A DNA stretch of 64,000 bases from the NCBI RefSeq assembly GCF_014653945.1, contig NZ_BNAU01000010.1:1-64000 (forward strand), read 5' to 3'. A program made the position numbers and the translations under genes. The notes beneath the pieces are model-generated. The model had not been told where the DNA came from and searched no databases. It saw only the letters and a program-made list of their open reading frames with translations. This stretch comes from Amycolatopsis deserti. Lineage in GTDB: Bacteria > Actinomycetota > Actinomycetes > Mycobacteriales > Pseudonocardiaceae. Each line of letters begins with the position of its first letter. The stretch's first letter is position 1. This document shows, in pieces, positions 32,254 through 40,600 of this stretch.

Positions 32254-33894
32254 TTACAGCGGGATGTTGCCGTGCTTCTTGGGCGGCAGCGTCTCGCGCT
32301 TGTCCCGCAGCATGGACAGCGCACGGGCGACGTGGCCGCGCGTGTGCGACGGCACGATCACCGAGTCGACGTAGCCCCGCTCGGCGGCCTCGTACGGGTT
32401 GAGCAGCGTGTCCTCGTACTCCTGGATCAGCTCGGCCCGCAGCGCCTCGACGTCCTTGCCCTCCTCGGCGGCCTTGGCGAGCGTCTTGCGGTGCACGATG
32501 TTCGCCGCGCCCTGGGCGCCCATCACCGCGACCTGCGCGGTCGGCCACGCCAGGTTGATGTCCGCGCCCAGGTGCTTGGAGCCCATGACGTCGTACGCGC
32601 CGCCGTAGGCCTTGCGCGTGATGACGGTGACCAGCGGGACCGTCGCCTCGGCGTAGGCGTAGATCAGCTTCGCGCCGCGGCGGATGATGCCGTTCCACTC
32701 CTGGTCGGTGCCCGGCAGGAAGCCCGGCACGTCGACGAACGTCAGCACCGGCACGTTGAACGCGTCGCAGGTCCGCACGAACCGCGCCGCCTTCTCCGAG
32801 GCGTCGATGTCCAGGCAGCCGGCGAACTGCGTCGGCTGGTTGGCGACCACGCCGACCGCGTGCCCGTCCACCCGGCCGAACCCGACGATCACGTTCGGCG
32901 CGAACAGCTCCTGCACCTCCAGGAACTCGCCGTCGTCGAGCACGCGGGTGATGACCTCGTGCATGTCGTAGGGCTGGTTCGGCGAGTCCGGGATCAGGGT
33001 GTCCAGCTCGAGGTCGGACTCGGTGACGCCGTCGGCGATCGACCCGTCCACCGGCTCCGGCGAGTCGAACACCGGCGGCTCGGACAGGTTGTTCGACGGC
33101 AGGAAGGACAGCAGCTCCTTGACGTAGGCGATCGCGTCCTCCTCGTCGGTGCCGAGGTAGTGCGCGTTGCCCGACTTGGTGTTGTGCGTCCGCGCGCCGC
33201 CCAGCTCCTCGAACGTGACCTCCTCGCCGGTCACGGTCTTCACCACGTCCGGGCCGGTGATGAACATGTGCGAGGTCTGGTCGACCATCACGATGAAGTC
33301 GGTGAGCGCGGGGGAGTAGACGTGCCCGCCCGCGTTGGCGCCCATGATCAGCGAGATCTGCGGGACGACACCGGAAGCCTTCACGTTGCGGGTGAAGATC
33401 TCGCCGTAGAGGCCGAGCGAGACCACGCCCTCCTGGATGCGCGCGCCGCCGCCCTCGTTGATGCCGATGATCGGGCGGCCGGTCTTTATCGCCAGGTCCA
33501 TGACCTTGACGATCTTCTCGCCGTACACCTCGCCGAGCGAGCCGCCGAACACGGTCACGTCCTGGCTGAACACGCACACCGGGCGGCCGTCGATGGTGCC
33601 GTACCCGGTCACCACGCCGTCGCCGTACGGGCGGTTGCGCTCCTGCCCGAAGTTGGTCGACCGGTGCCGCGCCAGCTCGTCCAGCTCGACGAACGACCCG
33701 GGGTCGAGCAGCAGGTCGATCCGCTCGCGGGCGGTCTTCTTGCCCTTCGCGTGCTGACGCTCCACGGCCCGGGCGGACCCGGCGTGCACCGCCTCGTCGT
33801 TCCGGCGGTACAGGTCGGCCAGCTTCCCGGCCGTGGTGTGGATGTCCGGCTCCTCCGCCGGAGGCGTCCCGATCGGCTCCGTCGCGCTGCTCAT
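32254..33894 (-). CDS. accD5: Propionyl-CoA carboxylase beta subunit
   Basis: Carboxyltransferase chain of 546 aa that moves CO2 from carboxybiotin to propionyl-CoA, giving methylmalonyl-CoA. ARERIDLLLDPGSFVELDE, GGGARIQEG (oxyanion hole), SLIMGANAGGHVYSPALTDF and PGFLPGTDQE are clear family motifs. The ATG follows TAGGCT by six bases with no Shine-Dalgarno site, so it is probably leaderless. It works with AccA3 and AccE5, and feeds MutAB. Confidence 0.96.
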   Translation of the reverse strand: MSSATEPIGTPPAEEPDIHTTAGKLADLYRRNDEAVHAGSARAVERQHAKGKKTARERIDLLLDPGSFVELDELARHRSTNFGQERNRPYGDGVVTGYGTIDGRPVCVFSQDVTVFGGSLGEVYGEKIVKVMDLAIKTGRPIIGINEGGGARIQEGVVSLGLYGEIFTRNVKASGVVPQISLIMGANAGGHVYSPALTDFIVMVDQTSHMFITGPDVVKTVTGEEVTFEELGGARTHNTKSGNAHYLGTDEEDAIAYVKELLSFLPSNNLSEPPVFDSPEPVDGSIADGVTESDLELDTLIPDSPNQPYDMHEVITRVLDDGEFLEVQELFAPNVIVGFGRVDGHAVGVVANQPTQFAGCLDIDASEKAARFVRTCDAFNVPVLTFVDVPGFLPGTDQEWNGIIRRGAKLIYAYAEATVPLVTVITRKAYGGAYDVMGSKHLGADINLAWPTAQVAVMGAQGAANIVHRKTLAKAAEEGKDVEALRAELIQEYEDTLLNPYEAAERGYVDSVIVPSHTRGHVARALSMLRDKRETLPPKKHGNIPL

Positions 33895-33900
33895 GACGGG

Positions 33901-33906
33901 AGCCTA
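33901..33906 (-). promoter_or_regulatory. -10 element of accD5 (leaderless)
   Basis: TAGGCT lies six bases before the accD5 ATG on the minus strand. The same hexamer and spacing precede birA (51948-51953) and the cyclotransferase-like gene (12571-12576). No clear -35 element was found. Confidence 0.5.
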
Positions 33907-33941
33907 TCTACTGCGCAAGGGGCGCGTGTGTGGCGTGAACC

Positions 33942-34934
33942 TCACCTGGCGAACCGCGACCACTCCTGCAGCAGCCGCCGGGCCGATCCGCCGACCGGTC
34001 CGACCGCGTCGGCCAGCGTGTTCGCGTCCGGCAGGTGGGCGCCGTTGATCGCGTCGACGGCCTGTCCGGCGTCGGTGATGGTCGACGAGCAGACCGAGAG
34101 CAGGTAGTCCGGGACGTTCAGCGCCGGGTCGGTGCAGCCCACCACCGGTGTGCCGACAGCGGTGACCAGCGGGAACACCGTGCCCGGAATGCCGATCGCG
34201 GCTTCCGCGCGGGCCGAGGCCTGCACCGAGGGCACGGTGCTGATCTCGTACCGGTCCCACAGCGAGCGGTCCTCACGCGGGTGCAGGCCGACGAGGATCC
34301 GCTTCCCGGCGGCCGCGAGCTTCTCCGCGGAGGCGAGCAGCAGTTCGGTGCCCGGTGCCGCGGCGCCGGTGCCGTCCGGGTGGGTGACGCTGGTGAGCAC
34401 CAGGACCAGGCCCGGTTCCGGCGCGCGCACGGGCAGGTTGTCGGTCTGCGGCGAGCCGACGATCCTGATCCGCCGCCGCGTGCCGAGGTAGGCGCCGAAC
34501 GCCCGTGCCTCGGCGGTGGAGGACGACGTGATCAGCCGCGGGTGCAGTTGCTTCGCGCGCGGGGCTTCGACAGGTTGCTGGTAGGCGAGCGAGCTGGCGA
34601 CGAGCGGCAGGTGCCGGAACCGGGCCGCGCAGTCGGCGGGCCAGTCCCCGGCGCCGGTGACGACGAGCAGGTCCGCGCGCGGGGCGGTGTCCGGGGTCGC
34701 GACGGGCACCGGGTCGCCGGGGGTGATGCCGGTCAGGTCGGGCACCAGCTGGGTGAGCCGCCAGCCGCGCCGCGCGGCCTCCGCGAGCAGCGGTTTGACG
34801 TGGTAGGTGCCCCACGGTTCGTTCGTCGCGATCAGCACGCGCGGGGCTCCGGAGGCGCTGGCGGTTCCGCCACCGAGGGCGGCGAGCGCGAGGGCGCCGC
34901 CGAGGACCGCGCGCCGGGACACCGGGTTCGTCAT
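33942..34934 (-). CDS. Tat-exported protein, glycosyltransferase-like fold, unknown role
   Basis: 330 aa. The N-terminus has a twin-arginine signal (SRRAVLGGALALAALGGGTASA). The mature part looks like a GT-B or similar Rossmann protein: VLIATNEPWGTYHVKPLLAEAARRGW, then RILVGLHPREDRSLW, and IGIPGTVFPLVTAVGTPVVG. Export of such a fold is uncommon, and I cannot name its reaction. ATG at 34934 is used; TAGCTT seven bases upstream suggests a leaderless start. It is the first gene beyond accD5, where mycobacteria have birA. Confidence 0.75.
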   Translation of the reverse strand: MTNPVSRRAVLGGALALAALGGGTASASGAPRVLIATNEPWGTYHVKPLLAEAARRGWRLTQLVPDLTGITPGDPVPVATPDTAPRADLLVVTGAGDWPADCAARFRHLPLVASSLAYQQPVEAPRAKQLHPRLITSSSTAEARAFGAYLGTRRRIRIVGSPQTDNLPVRAPEPGLVLVLTSVTHPDGTGAAAPGTELLLASAEKLAAAGKRILVGLHPREDRSLWDRYEISTVPSVQASARAEAAIGIPGTVFPLVTAVGTPVVGCTDPALNVPDYLLSVCSSTITDAGQAVDAINGAHLPDANTLADAVGPVGGSARRLLQEWSRFAR

Positions 34935-34982
34935 GATCGACAAGCTAGGGGGCCCGGGCGGCGGGCAGGTGAACTCCGGGTG

Positions 34983-35930
34983 TCAGCCCCGCGCCAGCTG
35001 TTCGGTGTACTTCTTCGTCAGCTCCGCCGTGCGGTCTTCCGGCCACGGGCAGCGGATGTCGCCGAAGGTGGCGGCGAAGAACAGCTCCAGGTGCGTGTGC
35101 CAGGCGGCCAGTGCCTCGGCGCGCAGGTGCGCGAGCGGGAGCGGGATCGTCTGCGTCAGCTCGATGCGCGTGCCCAGCTGGGGGTCCGCCACGACCTCGA
35201 AGCGGACCCGCCCGGCGGGGGAGCCGTCGTGCAGCCACTCGTACTCCAGGACGTGCGGGGCGGAGGCGGTGACGACCCGGCCCGCGGGGACGTAGCCGTT
35301 CGTCGCGCGCAGCGGCGGTGGGCCGCCGGGTTCGACGGTCGCGTCCTCGGCCAGCAGCCGCCAGATCTCCCCGGCCGGCTTCCAGACCAGGTCGCGTGCG
35401 AACCGCAGCCGGTAGCCGTCGGCGGTGTCGTGGACCGAGCCCTCGCCGAGGCGGAACTCCTCGATGTAGCGCTCCATCTCCGCGAGCCAGTCCGGCTGCG
35501 GCGGGGCGTCGGCGCCGTCCAGCCGGGCGGTCAGCCCGTTGAGGCAGGCGTTCCAGCCGATCGCGTTGCGGCCGCCGGAGAGCCGCCCGATGTCGCCGCC
35601 GCCGATCGTCTGGGTGAACACCAGCAGGCAACCGTCACCGTCGGGCAGCAGCTCGAACCGCAGGACGTCGAGGTTCCAGCTGAAGGCGAACACCTTCGGC
35701 GGGTCGAACTCGAGGACCTCGCCGGTGCCGCCGTCGTCGACCGGAGCCTCGTCGGGGAAGACGAACCGGATCGGCGCGCCGATCCGCGCCTCGGTCTCGA
35801 CGCGCGCCGGGAACCAGTGCGCCAGCTCGGCCGGGTCGGTGATGGCCCGCCAGACCTTCTCGGGCCGGTGCCGCAGCTGCCGTTCGAAGCGCAGCACGGG
35901 TTTGCCTGCGATCGTGCGGAATTCGGTCAC
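34983..35930 (-). CDS. Tandem SRPBCC (AHSA1-like) domain protein
   Basis: 315 aa with two START-like AHSA1 domains. Domain 1: ERQLRHRPEKVWRAITDPAELAHWFPA to about residue 150. Domain 2: FARDLVWKPAGEIWRLLAED to the end, with AHTHLELFF-like WHTHLELFFAATFG. Such proteins bind hydrophobic ligands; the function here is unknown. GTG at 35930 overlaps the stop of the ArsR gene by four bases, with GGAGG upstream. ArsR plus AHSA1 is a common actinobacterial pair. Confidence 0.9.
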   Translation of the reverse strand: MTEFRTIAGKPVLRFERQLRHRPEKVWRAITDPAELAHWFPARVETEARIGAPIRFVFPDEAPVDDGGTGEVLEFDPPKVFAFSWNLDVLRFELLPDGDGCLLVFTQTIGGGDIGRLSGGRNAIGWNACLNGLTARLDGADAPPQPDWLAEMERYIEEFRLGEGSVHDTADGYRLRFARDLVWKPAGEIWRLLAEDATVEPGGPPPLRATNGYVPAGRVVTASAPHVLEYEWLHDGSPAGRVRFEVVADPQLGTRIELTQTIPLPLAHLRAEALAAWHTHLELFFAATFGDIRCPWPEDRTAELTKKYTEQLARG

Positions 35931-36241
35931 CGCGGGTCCTCCATCGAGTCCAGGTGGCGTTCGAGGGCGTCCAGGCTGGCGTGCCACATGCGCCGGTAGG
36001 GGGCCAGCCAGGCGTCGATTTCGGCGAGCGGTTCCGGGCGCAGCCGGTACCAGCGGCGTTGCGCGTCCTGCCGGACCTCGACCAGCCCGGCCTCGCGGAG
36101 CACCTTGAGGTGCTTGGACACGGCGGGCTGGGTGAGGCGCAGGCGCTCGACCAGGTCCCCGACCGGCCGCTCGGCGGTGCGGAGCAGGTCGAGGATCTCG
36201 CGCCGCCGCGGCTCGGCGAGCACCTCGAACGTTGATGCCAT
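35927..36241 (-). CDS. ArsR-family transcriptional regulator
   Basis: 104 aa winged-helix repressor: EVLAEPRRREILDLLRTAERPVGDLVERL, then QPAVSKHLKVLREAGLVEVR and RRWYRLRPEPL. There is no CXC metal site, so it is not a metal sensor of the classical kind. It is coupled to the SRPBCC gene and probably represses it. The ATG is six bases after TATATT, giving a leaderless message. Confidence 0.93.
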   Translation of the reverse strand: MASTFEVLAEPRRREILDLLRTAERPVGDLVERLRLTQPAVSKHLKVLREAGLVEVRQDAQRRWYRLRPEPLAEIDAWLAPYRRMWHASLDALERHLDSMEDPR

Positions 36242-36245
36242 ACCA

Positions 36246-36275
36246 GGAATATAACCGCTGGGGAATATAAGTCAA
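36246..36275 (-). promoter_or_regulatory. Promoter/operator of the ArsR operon
   Basis: Minus strand: TTGACT (36270-36275) and TATATT (36248-36253) with 16-bp spacing, close to consensus. The 9-bp direct repeat TTATATTCC occurs at 36262-36270 and 36246-36254, overlapping both promoter boxes. This is a likely ArsR binding site for autoregulation. Confidence 0.6.
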
Positions 36276-36299
36276 GCGGATCGGAAGCGCCCGGCGTGA

Positions 36300-36467
36300 C
36301 GTCGTAGTGGCTCGGAGCCGGAGCTGGCGTCGGCAGTCGCTCGGCGCGAAGCCGTAGGCCTTGAGGAACCCGCGGTGCAGGGCGAACCGGCTGCAGCCGG
36401 CCACCGCTGGCGGTGTAGACCAGCGGTCGACACAGCGCTGAAGGGACTCGCGCTGCGCCCGTGACAT
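36300..36467 (-). pseudogene. Possible relic of an AraC-type regulator
   Basis: A minus-strand frame contains HRGFLKAYGFAPSDCRRQL, which resembles the end of the second helix-turn-helix of AraC regulators (F-x-x-x-YG-x-x-P-S-x-x-RR). No intact upstream domain exists, since the divergent flavin enzyme gene begins at 36534. The boundaries are approximate. It could be coincidence in high-GC DNA. Confidence 0.25.
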
Positions 36468-36533
36468 CGGTGTTCCCCAGGAACGCGGAAGTGCCTTCTT
36501 CCGCGCCCCCGCCGGCTCCGACAAGATCGGCTC

Positions 36534-36974
36534 ATGAGCGAAGAACTCCTCGACCTCGTGGCGAACCAGCGGTTCGGCACCCTGGCCACGGTCCGCCGCG
36601 ACGGCAGGCCGCAACTGTCCACAGTGATCTACGCGTGGTATCCGGAGGAGAAGCTCATCCGCATCAGCGCGACGGCGGACCGCGCGAAGGTGCGGAACCT
36701 GCGCCGCGATCCGCGTGCGGTGCTGCACGTGGCGGCTTCGAACGGCATGGCGTACGCGGTCGTCGAAGGTGACGTGGACCTGTCCCCGGTCAGCACCGAA
36801 CCCGGTGACGCGACCGGGCGGGAGACGGCCGAGTTCGCCACCCGGTTCGAGGACCCGTACGCCGACCTCGATGGCTTCTACCAGCGGATGGTCGACGAGC
36901 AGCGCGTGATCATCCGGATCCCGGTGTCGCGCGTGTACGGGCTGCCGCCGGGCGTGCTGCCCGCACTCGACTAG
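36534..36974 (+). CDS. PPOX-class F420/FMN-dependent oxidoreductase
   Basis: 146 aa split-barrel flavin/deazaflavin protein: LVANQRFGTLATVRRDGRPQLSTVIY, IRISATADRAKVRNLRRDPRAVLHV, and a C-terminal IIRIPVSRVYG. Short members with this N-terminus are usually assigned to the F420-dependent FDOR-B group. The substrate is unknown. The stop overlaps that of the convergent TetR gene in a CTAG. Confidence 0.88.
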   Translation: MSEELLDLVANQRFGTLATVRRDGRPQLSTVIYAWYPEEKLIRISATADRAKVRNLRRDPRAVLHVAASNGMAYAVVEGDVDLSPVSTEPGDATGRETAEFATRFEDPYADLDGFYQRMVDEQRVIIRIPVSRVYGLPPGVLPALD

Positions 36975-37579
36975 AGGCCGAGGCCGCGCAGCAGGATGTC
37001 GAACCCCTGCCGGAATTCCTCCTCCGGCGGGATCGACCTCGCCTGCGCGGCCGTCTCGGACAGGATCGGGAACTCCTCGGGCGGCAGTGCGGCCAGTGCG
37101 GCCGTGCCCGCCCCGGACAGCGCCCCGAAGTGCTCGACCTGCAGCGCACCGAACACGTACCCCATGATCGCCCGGAACGCGATCGCCCGCCGCTTGCCGG
37201 TGATCCCGGTATCGGTCAGGACGCTCAGCATCGTTTCGCCCCATCGCGTCGAGCTGGGCGCGCGGTGGCGGTGGATCAGCAGCAACGGCACGACCGCCGG
37301 ATGCCGTGACACCGCGGCCCGGACCCGGTCGGCCAGCACGCTCAGCCGCCTGCCCGCCGAGCCGCGCGGCACCGTCAGGTCGATCGCCTGCAGCACCAGG
37401 TCGACGACCAGTCCTTCGAGCTGGTCCCGGTCGGAGACGTACCGGTAGAGCGACATCGTGCCCATGCCGAGTTCGCCGGCGACCGTGCGCATCGACAGCG
37501 CGCCCAGCCCCTCGCGATCGAGCACGGCCAGTGCGGCGGAGGCGATCTGCTCGGTGGTCAGGGAACGGGGTCGTGGCAT
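36971..37579 (-). CDS. TetR-family transcriptional regulator
   Basis: 202 aa. N-terminal HTH: LTTEQIASAALAVLDREGLGAL, SMRTVAGELGMGTMSLYRYVSDRDQL; the C-terminal ligand domain resembles TetR_C of the TetR/AcrR group. ATG at 37579. It diverges from the peroxiredoxin-like gene, its likely target, with a palindrome in the 73-bp gap. Confidence 0.93.
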   Translation of the reverse strand: MPRPRSLTTEQIASAALAVLDREGLGALSMRTVAGELGMGTMSLYRYVSDRDQLEGLVVDLVLQAIDLTVPRGSAGRRLSVLADRVRAAVSRHPAVVPLLLIHRHRAPSSTRWGETMLSVLTDTGITGKRRAIAFRAIMGYVFGALQVEHFGALSGAGTAALAALPPEEFPILSETAAQARSIPPEEEFRQGFDILLRGLGL

Positions 37580-37584
37580 GGCGT

Positions 37585-37639
37585 TTGACAGCGTACAGCA
37601 TACGCGCATACGTTCGTAGGCGTACACCGCACGCCTACG
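37585..37639. promoter_or_regulatory. Divergent control region TetR / peroxiredoxin-like gene
   Basis: For the plus strand TTGACA (37585-37590) and TACGTT (37609-37614) are 18 bp apart. CGTAGGCGT (37615-37623) and ACGCCTACG (37631-37639) form a perfect 9-bp inverted repeat with a 7-bp gap at the expected transcription start. The upstream part repeats GCATACG twice. A TetR operator here is plausible. Confidence 0.5.
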
Positions 37640-37652
37640 AGGGGAATGCCCG

Positions 37653-38174
37653 ATGCGTGAGTTCGAGCTGGTCGCGGTCAGCGGTGAGCGGATCCGCGTG
37701 CCCGACCCGGAACGCCTGGTCCACCTGCAGTTCCGGAGATTCGCCGGCTGCCCGATCTGCAACCTCCACCTGCGCTCGGTCGTGCAGCGGCACGACGAGA
37801 TCACCGCGGCCGGCATCCGCGAGGTCGTGTTCTTCCACTCGCCCGCCGACGAACTGCGCGACTACGACCTGCCGTTCGCCGTCATCGCCGATCCGGAGAA
37901 GCGGTACTACCGCGAGTTCGGCGTCGAATCGAGCCCTCGCGCGCTGCTGCACCCGCGCACGTGGGGTGCGATCCTGCGCGGCTCGGCGCTGACGCTGCGG
38001 GGGAAGTTCCGCCCGCCGGCGACCCGGCAGGAGGGCGGACGGCTCGGGCTGCCCGCGGACTTCCTGATCGACCCCACCGGCCGGGTGATCGCGCAGAAAC
38101 GCGGCGAGCACGCCTACGACCAGTGGTCGGTCGACGAGCTGCTGGCCCTCGCGCGCACAGAGGTGGTCCGGTGA
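37653..38174 (+). CDS. Peroxiredoxin-like (AhpC/TSA) protein
   Basis: 173 aa thioredoxin-fold protein. The redox motif is GCPICNLHLR (C-x-x-C) near residue 33, followed by EVVFFHSPADELRDYDLPFAVIADPEKRYYREFGV and PADFLIDPTGRVI, the pattern of the AhpC/TSA peroxiredoxin-like family. It probably reduces peroxides or thiols in the cytoplasm. The ATG follows a GGGG-rich site. The divergent TetR gene is its likely regulator. Confidence 0.88.
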   Translation: MREFELVAVSGERIRVPDPERLVHLQFRRFAGCPICNLHLRSVVQRHDEITAAGIREVVFFHSPADELRDYDLPFAVIADPEKRYYREFGVESSPRALLHPRTWGAILRGSALTLRGKFRPPATRQEGGRLGLPADFLIDPTGRVIAQKRGEHAYDQWSVDELLALARTEVVR

Positions 38175-38394
38175 ACCACGGCTGACGCTGTCCACCGAAC
38201 TCCTTCGGGCGGTGTCGGACGCGGGCAGCCGCGCGGCGACATCTCGGGCAAGTTCGCGCTCCTGGACTCGGCGCCGCGGGCGCGCAAACGCGGCGCGCGA
38301 GCTGCTGGTCGACGGGCTGCGGGCGAAGTTGCTGCACGGTGCGGCGGGCCGGTGCAGAGGTCTTCCCAGGGGCGCGTCGCCCCGCTTGAATCGG

Positions 38395-39570
38395 ATGATG
38401 AACACAGGCGGTTTGTCCAAGGCGCGGCTGGGCCGGCTCCACGACGTGATGGCCGGTTACGTGGAGCGCGGCGAGGTCCCTGGGGTGATCACGCTCGTCG
38501 AACGCCACGGTGAGGTGCACGTCGACGTGCTCGGCTCGGTCGCGTTCGGCGGGCCGCCGCTGAGCCGGGACAGCCTCTTCCGCATCAGCTCGATGACCAA
38601 ACCGATCGCAGCGGCCGCCGCCATGGCGTTCGTCGAGCGGTGCCGGCTCCGGCTCGACGAGCCCCTCGACGAGCTGCTGCCCGAGCTGGCCGACCGGCGG
38701 GTGCTGGCCCGGATCGACGGCCCGCTGGAGGAGACCGTGCCCGCCGAGCGGGCCATCACGCTGCGCGACCTGCTGACGTTCCGGATGGGGTTCGGCCAGC
38801 TGTACCTGCCGGAGGAGCCGCCGATCGTGCGGGCGGCCGGCGAGGCGGGCATCGGGATGGGGCCGCCGAAACCATCGGAGATGCCGGAGCCGGACGAGTG
38901 GATGCGCCGGCTGGGCTCGCTGCCGCTGATGTGCCCGCCCGGCGGACGCTGGCTCTACAACACCGGCTCGGACGTGCTGGGCGTGCTGCTCGCACGGGCG
39001 GGCGGTTCGCTGGAGGAGGTGCTGCGCGAGACCGTTCTCGATCCGCTGGGGATGGACGACACCCGGTTCACCGCCGACCCCGAGCGGCTGGTCACCGCGT
39101 ACGGCGGCGATCTGACGGTCTACGATCCGCCGGACGGCGAGTGGTCCCGACCGCCCCGGTTCCCGTCCGCCGCGGGCGGGCTGGTGTCCACGGTGGACGA
39201 CCTGCTGCGCTTCGGCCGGATGATGCTCCACTTCGGACGGTTCGGCAGCGAGCGCGTGCTCGCGCGGCCCACGGTGGAGGTGATGGTGACCGACCAGCTG
39301 GCGCCGGGGGAGAAGGCGGTGTCCGGCTTCTACCCCGGCTACTTCGACACGCGCGGCTGGGGTTTCGGCCTGTCCATGACGACCGCGCGCGACGACATCG
39401 CGTCGGTGCCCGGCCGCTTCGGCTGGGACGGCGGGCTCGGCACGTCGTGGTTCTCCGACCCGAAGGAGGACCTGGTCGGGATCCTGCTGACGCAGAAGGC
39501 CGGGTTCCCGCAGTACAACAACCTGTACCTGGACTTCTGGACCTCGGTCTACCAGTCAATCGCCGATTAG
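38395..39570 (+). CDS. Serine beta-lactamase-family hydrolase
   Basis: 391 aa of the class C beta-lactamase/esterase family (PF00144). The nucleophile motif is SSMTK (S-x-x-K, about residue 68), and the Tyr motif is YNTG in GGRWLYNTGSDVLG. No signal peptide is present, so it is probably a cytoplasmic esterase or peptidase, not a resistance enzyme. Start at ATG 38395 (a second ATG follows); no ribosome site is obvious. The 220 bp upstream hold no recognisable gene. The last 15 bases overlap the convergent SDR gene. Confidence 0.88.
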   Translation: MMNTGGLSKARLGRLHDVMAGYVERGEVPGVITLVERHGEVHVDVLGSVAFGGPPLSRDSLFRISSMTKPIAAAAAMAFVERCRLRLDEPLDELLPELADRRVLARIDGPLEETVPAERAITLRDLLTFRMGFGQLYLPEEPPIVRAAGEAGIGMGPPKPSEMPEPDEWMRRLGSLPLMCPPGGRWLYNTGSDVLGVLLARAGGSLEEVLRETVLDPLGMDDTRFTADPERLVTAYGGDLTVYDPPDGEWSRPPRFPSAAGGLVSTVDDLLRFGRMMLHFGRFGSERVLARPTVEVMVTDQLAPGEKAVSGFYPGYFDTRGWGFGLSMTTARDDIASVPGRFGWDGGLGTSWFSDPKEDLVGILLTQKAGFPQYNNLYLDFWTSVYQSIAD

Positions 39571-40542
39571 CGCTGCCTCCTCCTCGGGGGTGAGCCCGGC
39601 CTTGCGCGGGCGGTCCAGGCCGCGGGCGCGTTCCTCGTCCAGGGCCGCGCGCACGGTGTCGGCGAGCGGGCGGATCTCGAGCCCGGCCGCGCGGGCCGGC
39701 GCGGCGTCGTGCGCGGCGAGACCGTGGTGGCTCTCCGGCAGCCACAGCGGCAGCGATTTCGGCCCGAACCACGGCTGCACACCAGCGGCGAGCAGGGCTT
39801 CCTCGGCGACCGGGACCGTTTCGGTGCCGGGCGGGGCGACGAGGTCGGCGATCTCCTCCAGGACGGGGCCGAGCGGCGTGACCGGGCTGACCGCGTCGAA
39901 GGCGCCGGTGAGGCGTTGCTCGGCGGCCGTCACGATCCACGCGGCGAGATCGCGCACGTCGACGTGCTGGAACGGCTGCTTCGGGGTGTCCGGCACCACG
40001 ACGCGGCCGCCGCGGCTGAAGCGGGCCGGCCAGTAGCCGAAGCGGTCCATGTAGTCACCCGGGCCGGTGATCTGTCCCGGCCGCACGATGAACAGCCGGT
40101 CACCGAGCGCGTCGCGGGCCGCGTGCTCGCAGGCGACCTGGACCCCGCCGTAGACCTCGGGCGTCATCTCGGCCAGGTCGATCCGGTCGCGTTCGATCGG
40201 CTGGTGCTGCGGGGAATCCGCGGTCTGGCCGAGCGTGGCGGTGTCGGCGTAGGTGTTGATCGTGGAGACGTACGTCCAGTGCCGCGTGGTGATGGTGCGC
40301 AGCGCGTCCCGGACCCAGCGCAGCCCGGTGTAAGCGATGTCGACCACCGCGTCGAATTGCTCGCCGGCCAGGACGTCGATGGAGCCCGGCTCGTCGCGGT
40401 CGACGCGCACGTGCCGCGCGCCCTCCGGCACGCTGCCGGACACCCCGCGAGCCGCGCACACGACGTCGTGCCCGCGCCGGACCGCTTCCCCCGCAACGGT
40501 TTTCGACAGGAACGACGTGCCACCCAGAACGAGAACCCGCAT
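39556..40542 (-). CDS. Atypical NAD-dependent epimerase/dehydratase
   Basis: 328 aa extended-SDR fold. The nucleotide loop is VLVLGGTSFLSKTVAGEAVRRGH (GGTxFLG-like). Where classical members have Y-x-x-x-K, this reads VYGGVQVACEHAA, so the catalytic lysine is a glutamine. VRPGQITGPGDYMDRF and FQHVDVRDLAAWIV follow the family. The loss of lysine suggests a non-classical reductase or a binding role. It overlaps the beta-lactamase-like gene tail to tail by 15 bases. Confidence 0.88.
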   Translation of the reverse strand: MRVLVLGGTSFLSKTVAGEAVRRGHDVVCAARGVSGSVPEGARHVRVDRDEPGSIDVLAGEQFDAVVDIAYTGLRWVRDALRTITTRHWTYVSTINTYADTATLGQTADSPQHQPIERDRIDLAEMTPEVYGGVQVACEHAARDALGDRLFIVRPGQITGPGDYMDRFGYWPARFSRGGRVVVPDTPKQPFQHVDVRDLAAWIVTAAEQRLTGAFDAVSPVTPLGPVLEEIADLVAPPGTETVPVAEEALLAAGVQPWFGPKSLPLWLPESHHGLAAHDAAPARAAGLEIRPLADTVRAALDEERARGLDRPRKAGLTPEEEAALIGD

Positions 40543-40600
40543 GTGATCGACTTTGCCCGAGACCGGCCGCCGGGGGCCAGGAATTTCGCGCAGAGCGAGA

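Noticed and set aside
38175..38394. Relic coding sequence before the beta-lactamase-like gene (frames reading DISGKFALLDS and AARELLVDGLRAKLLHG)
   Set aside because: The fragments look protein-like but are in different frames and match no family I can name.
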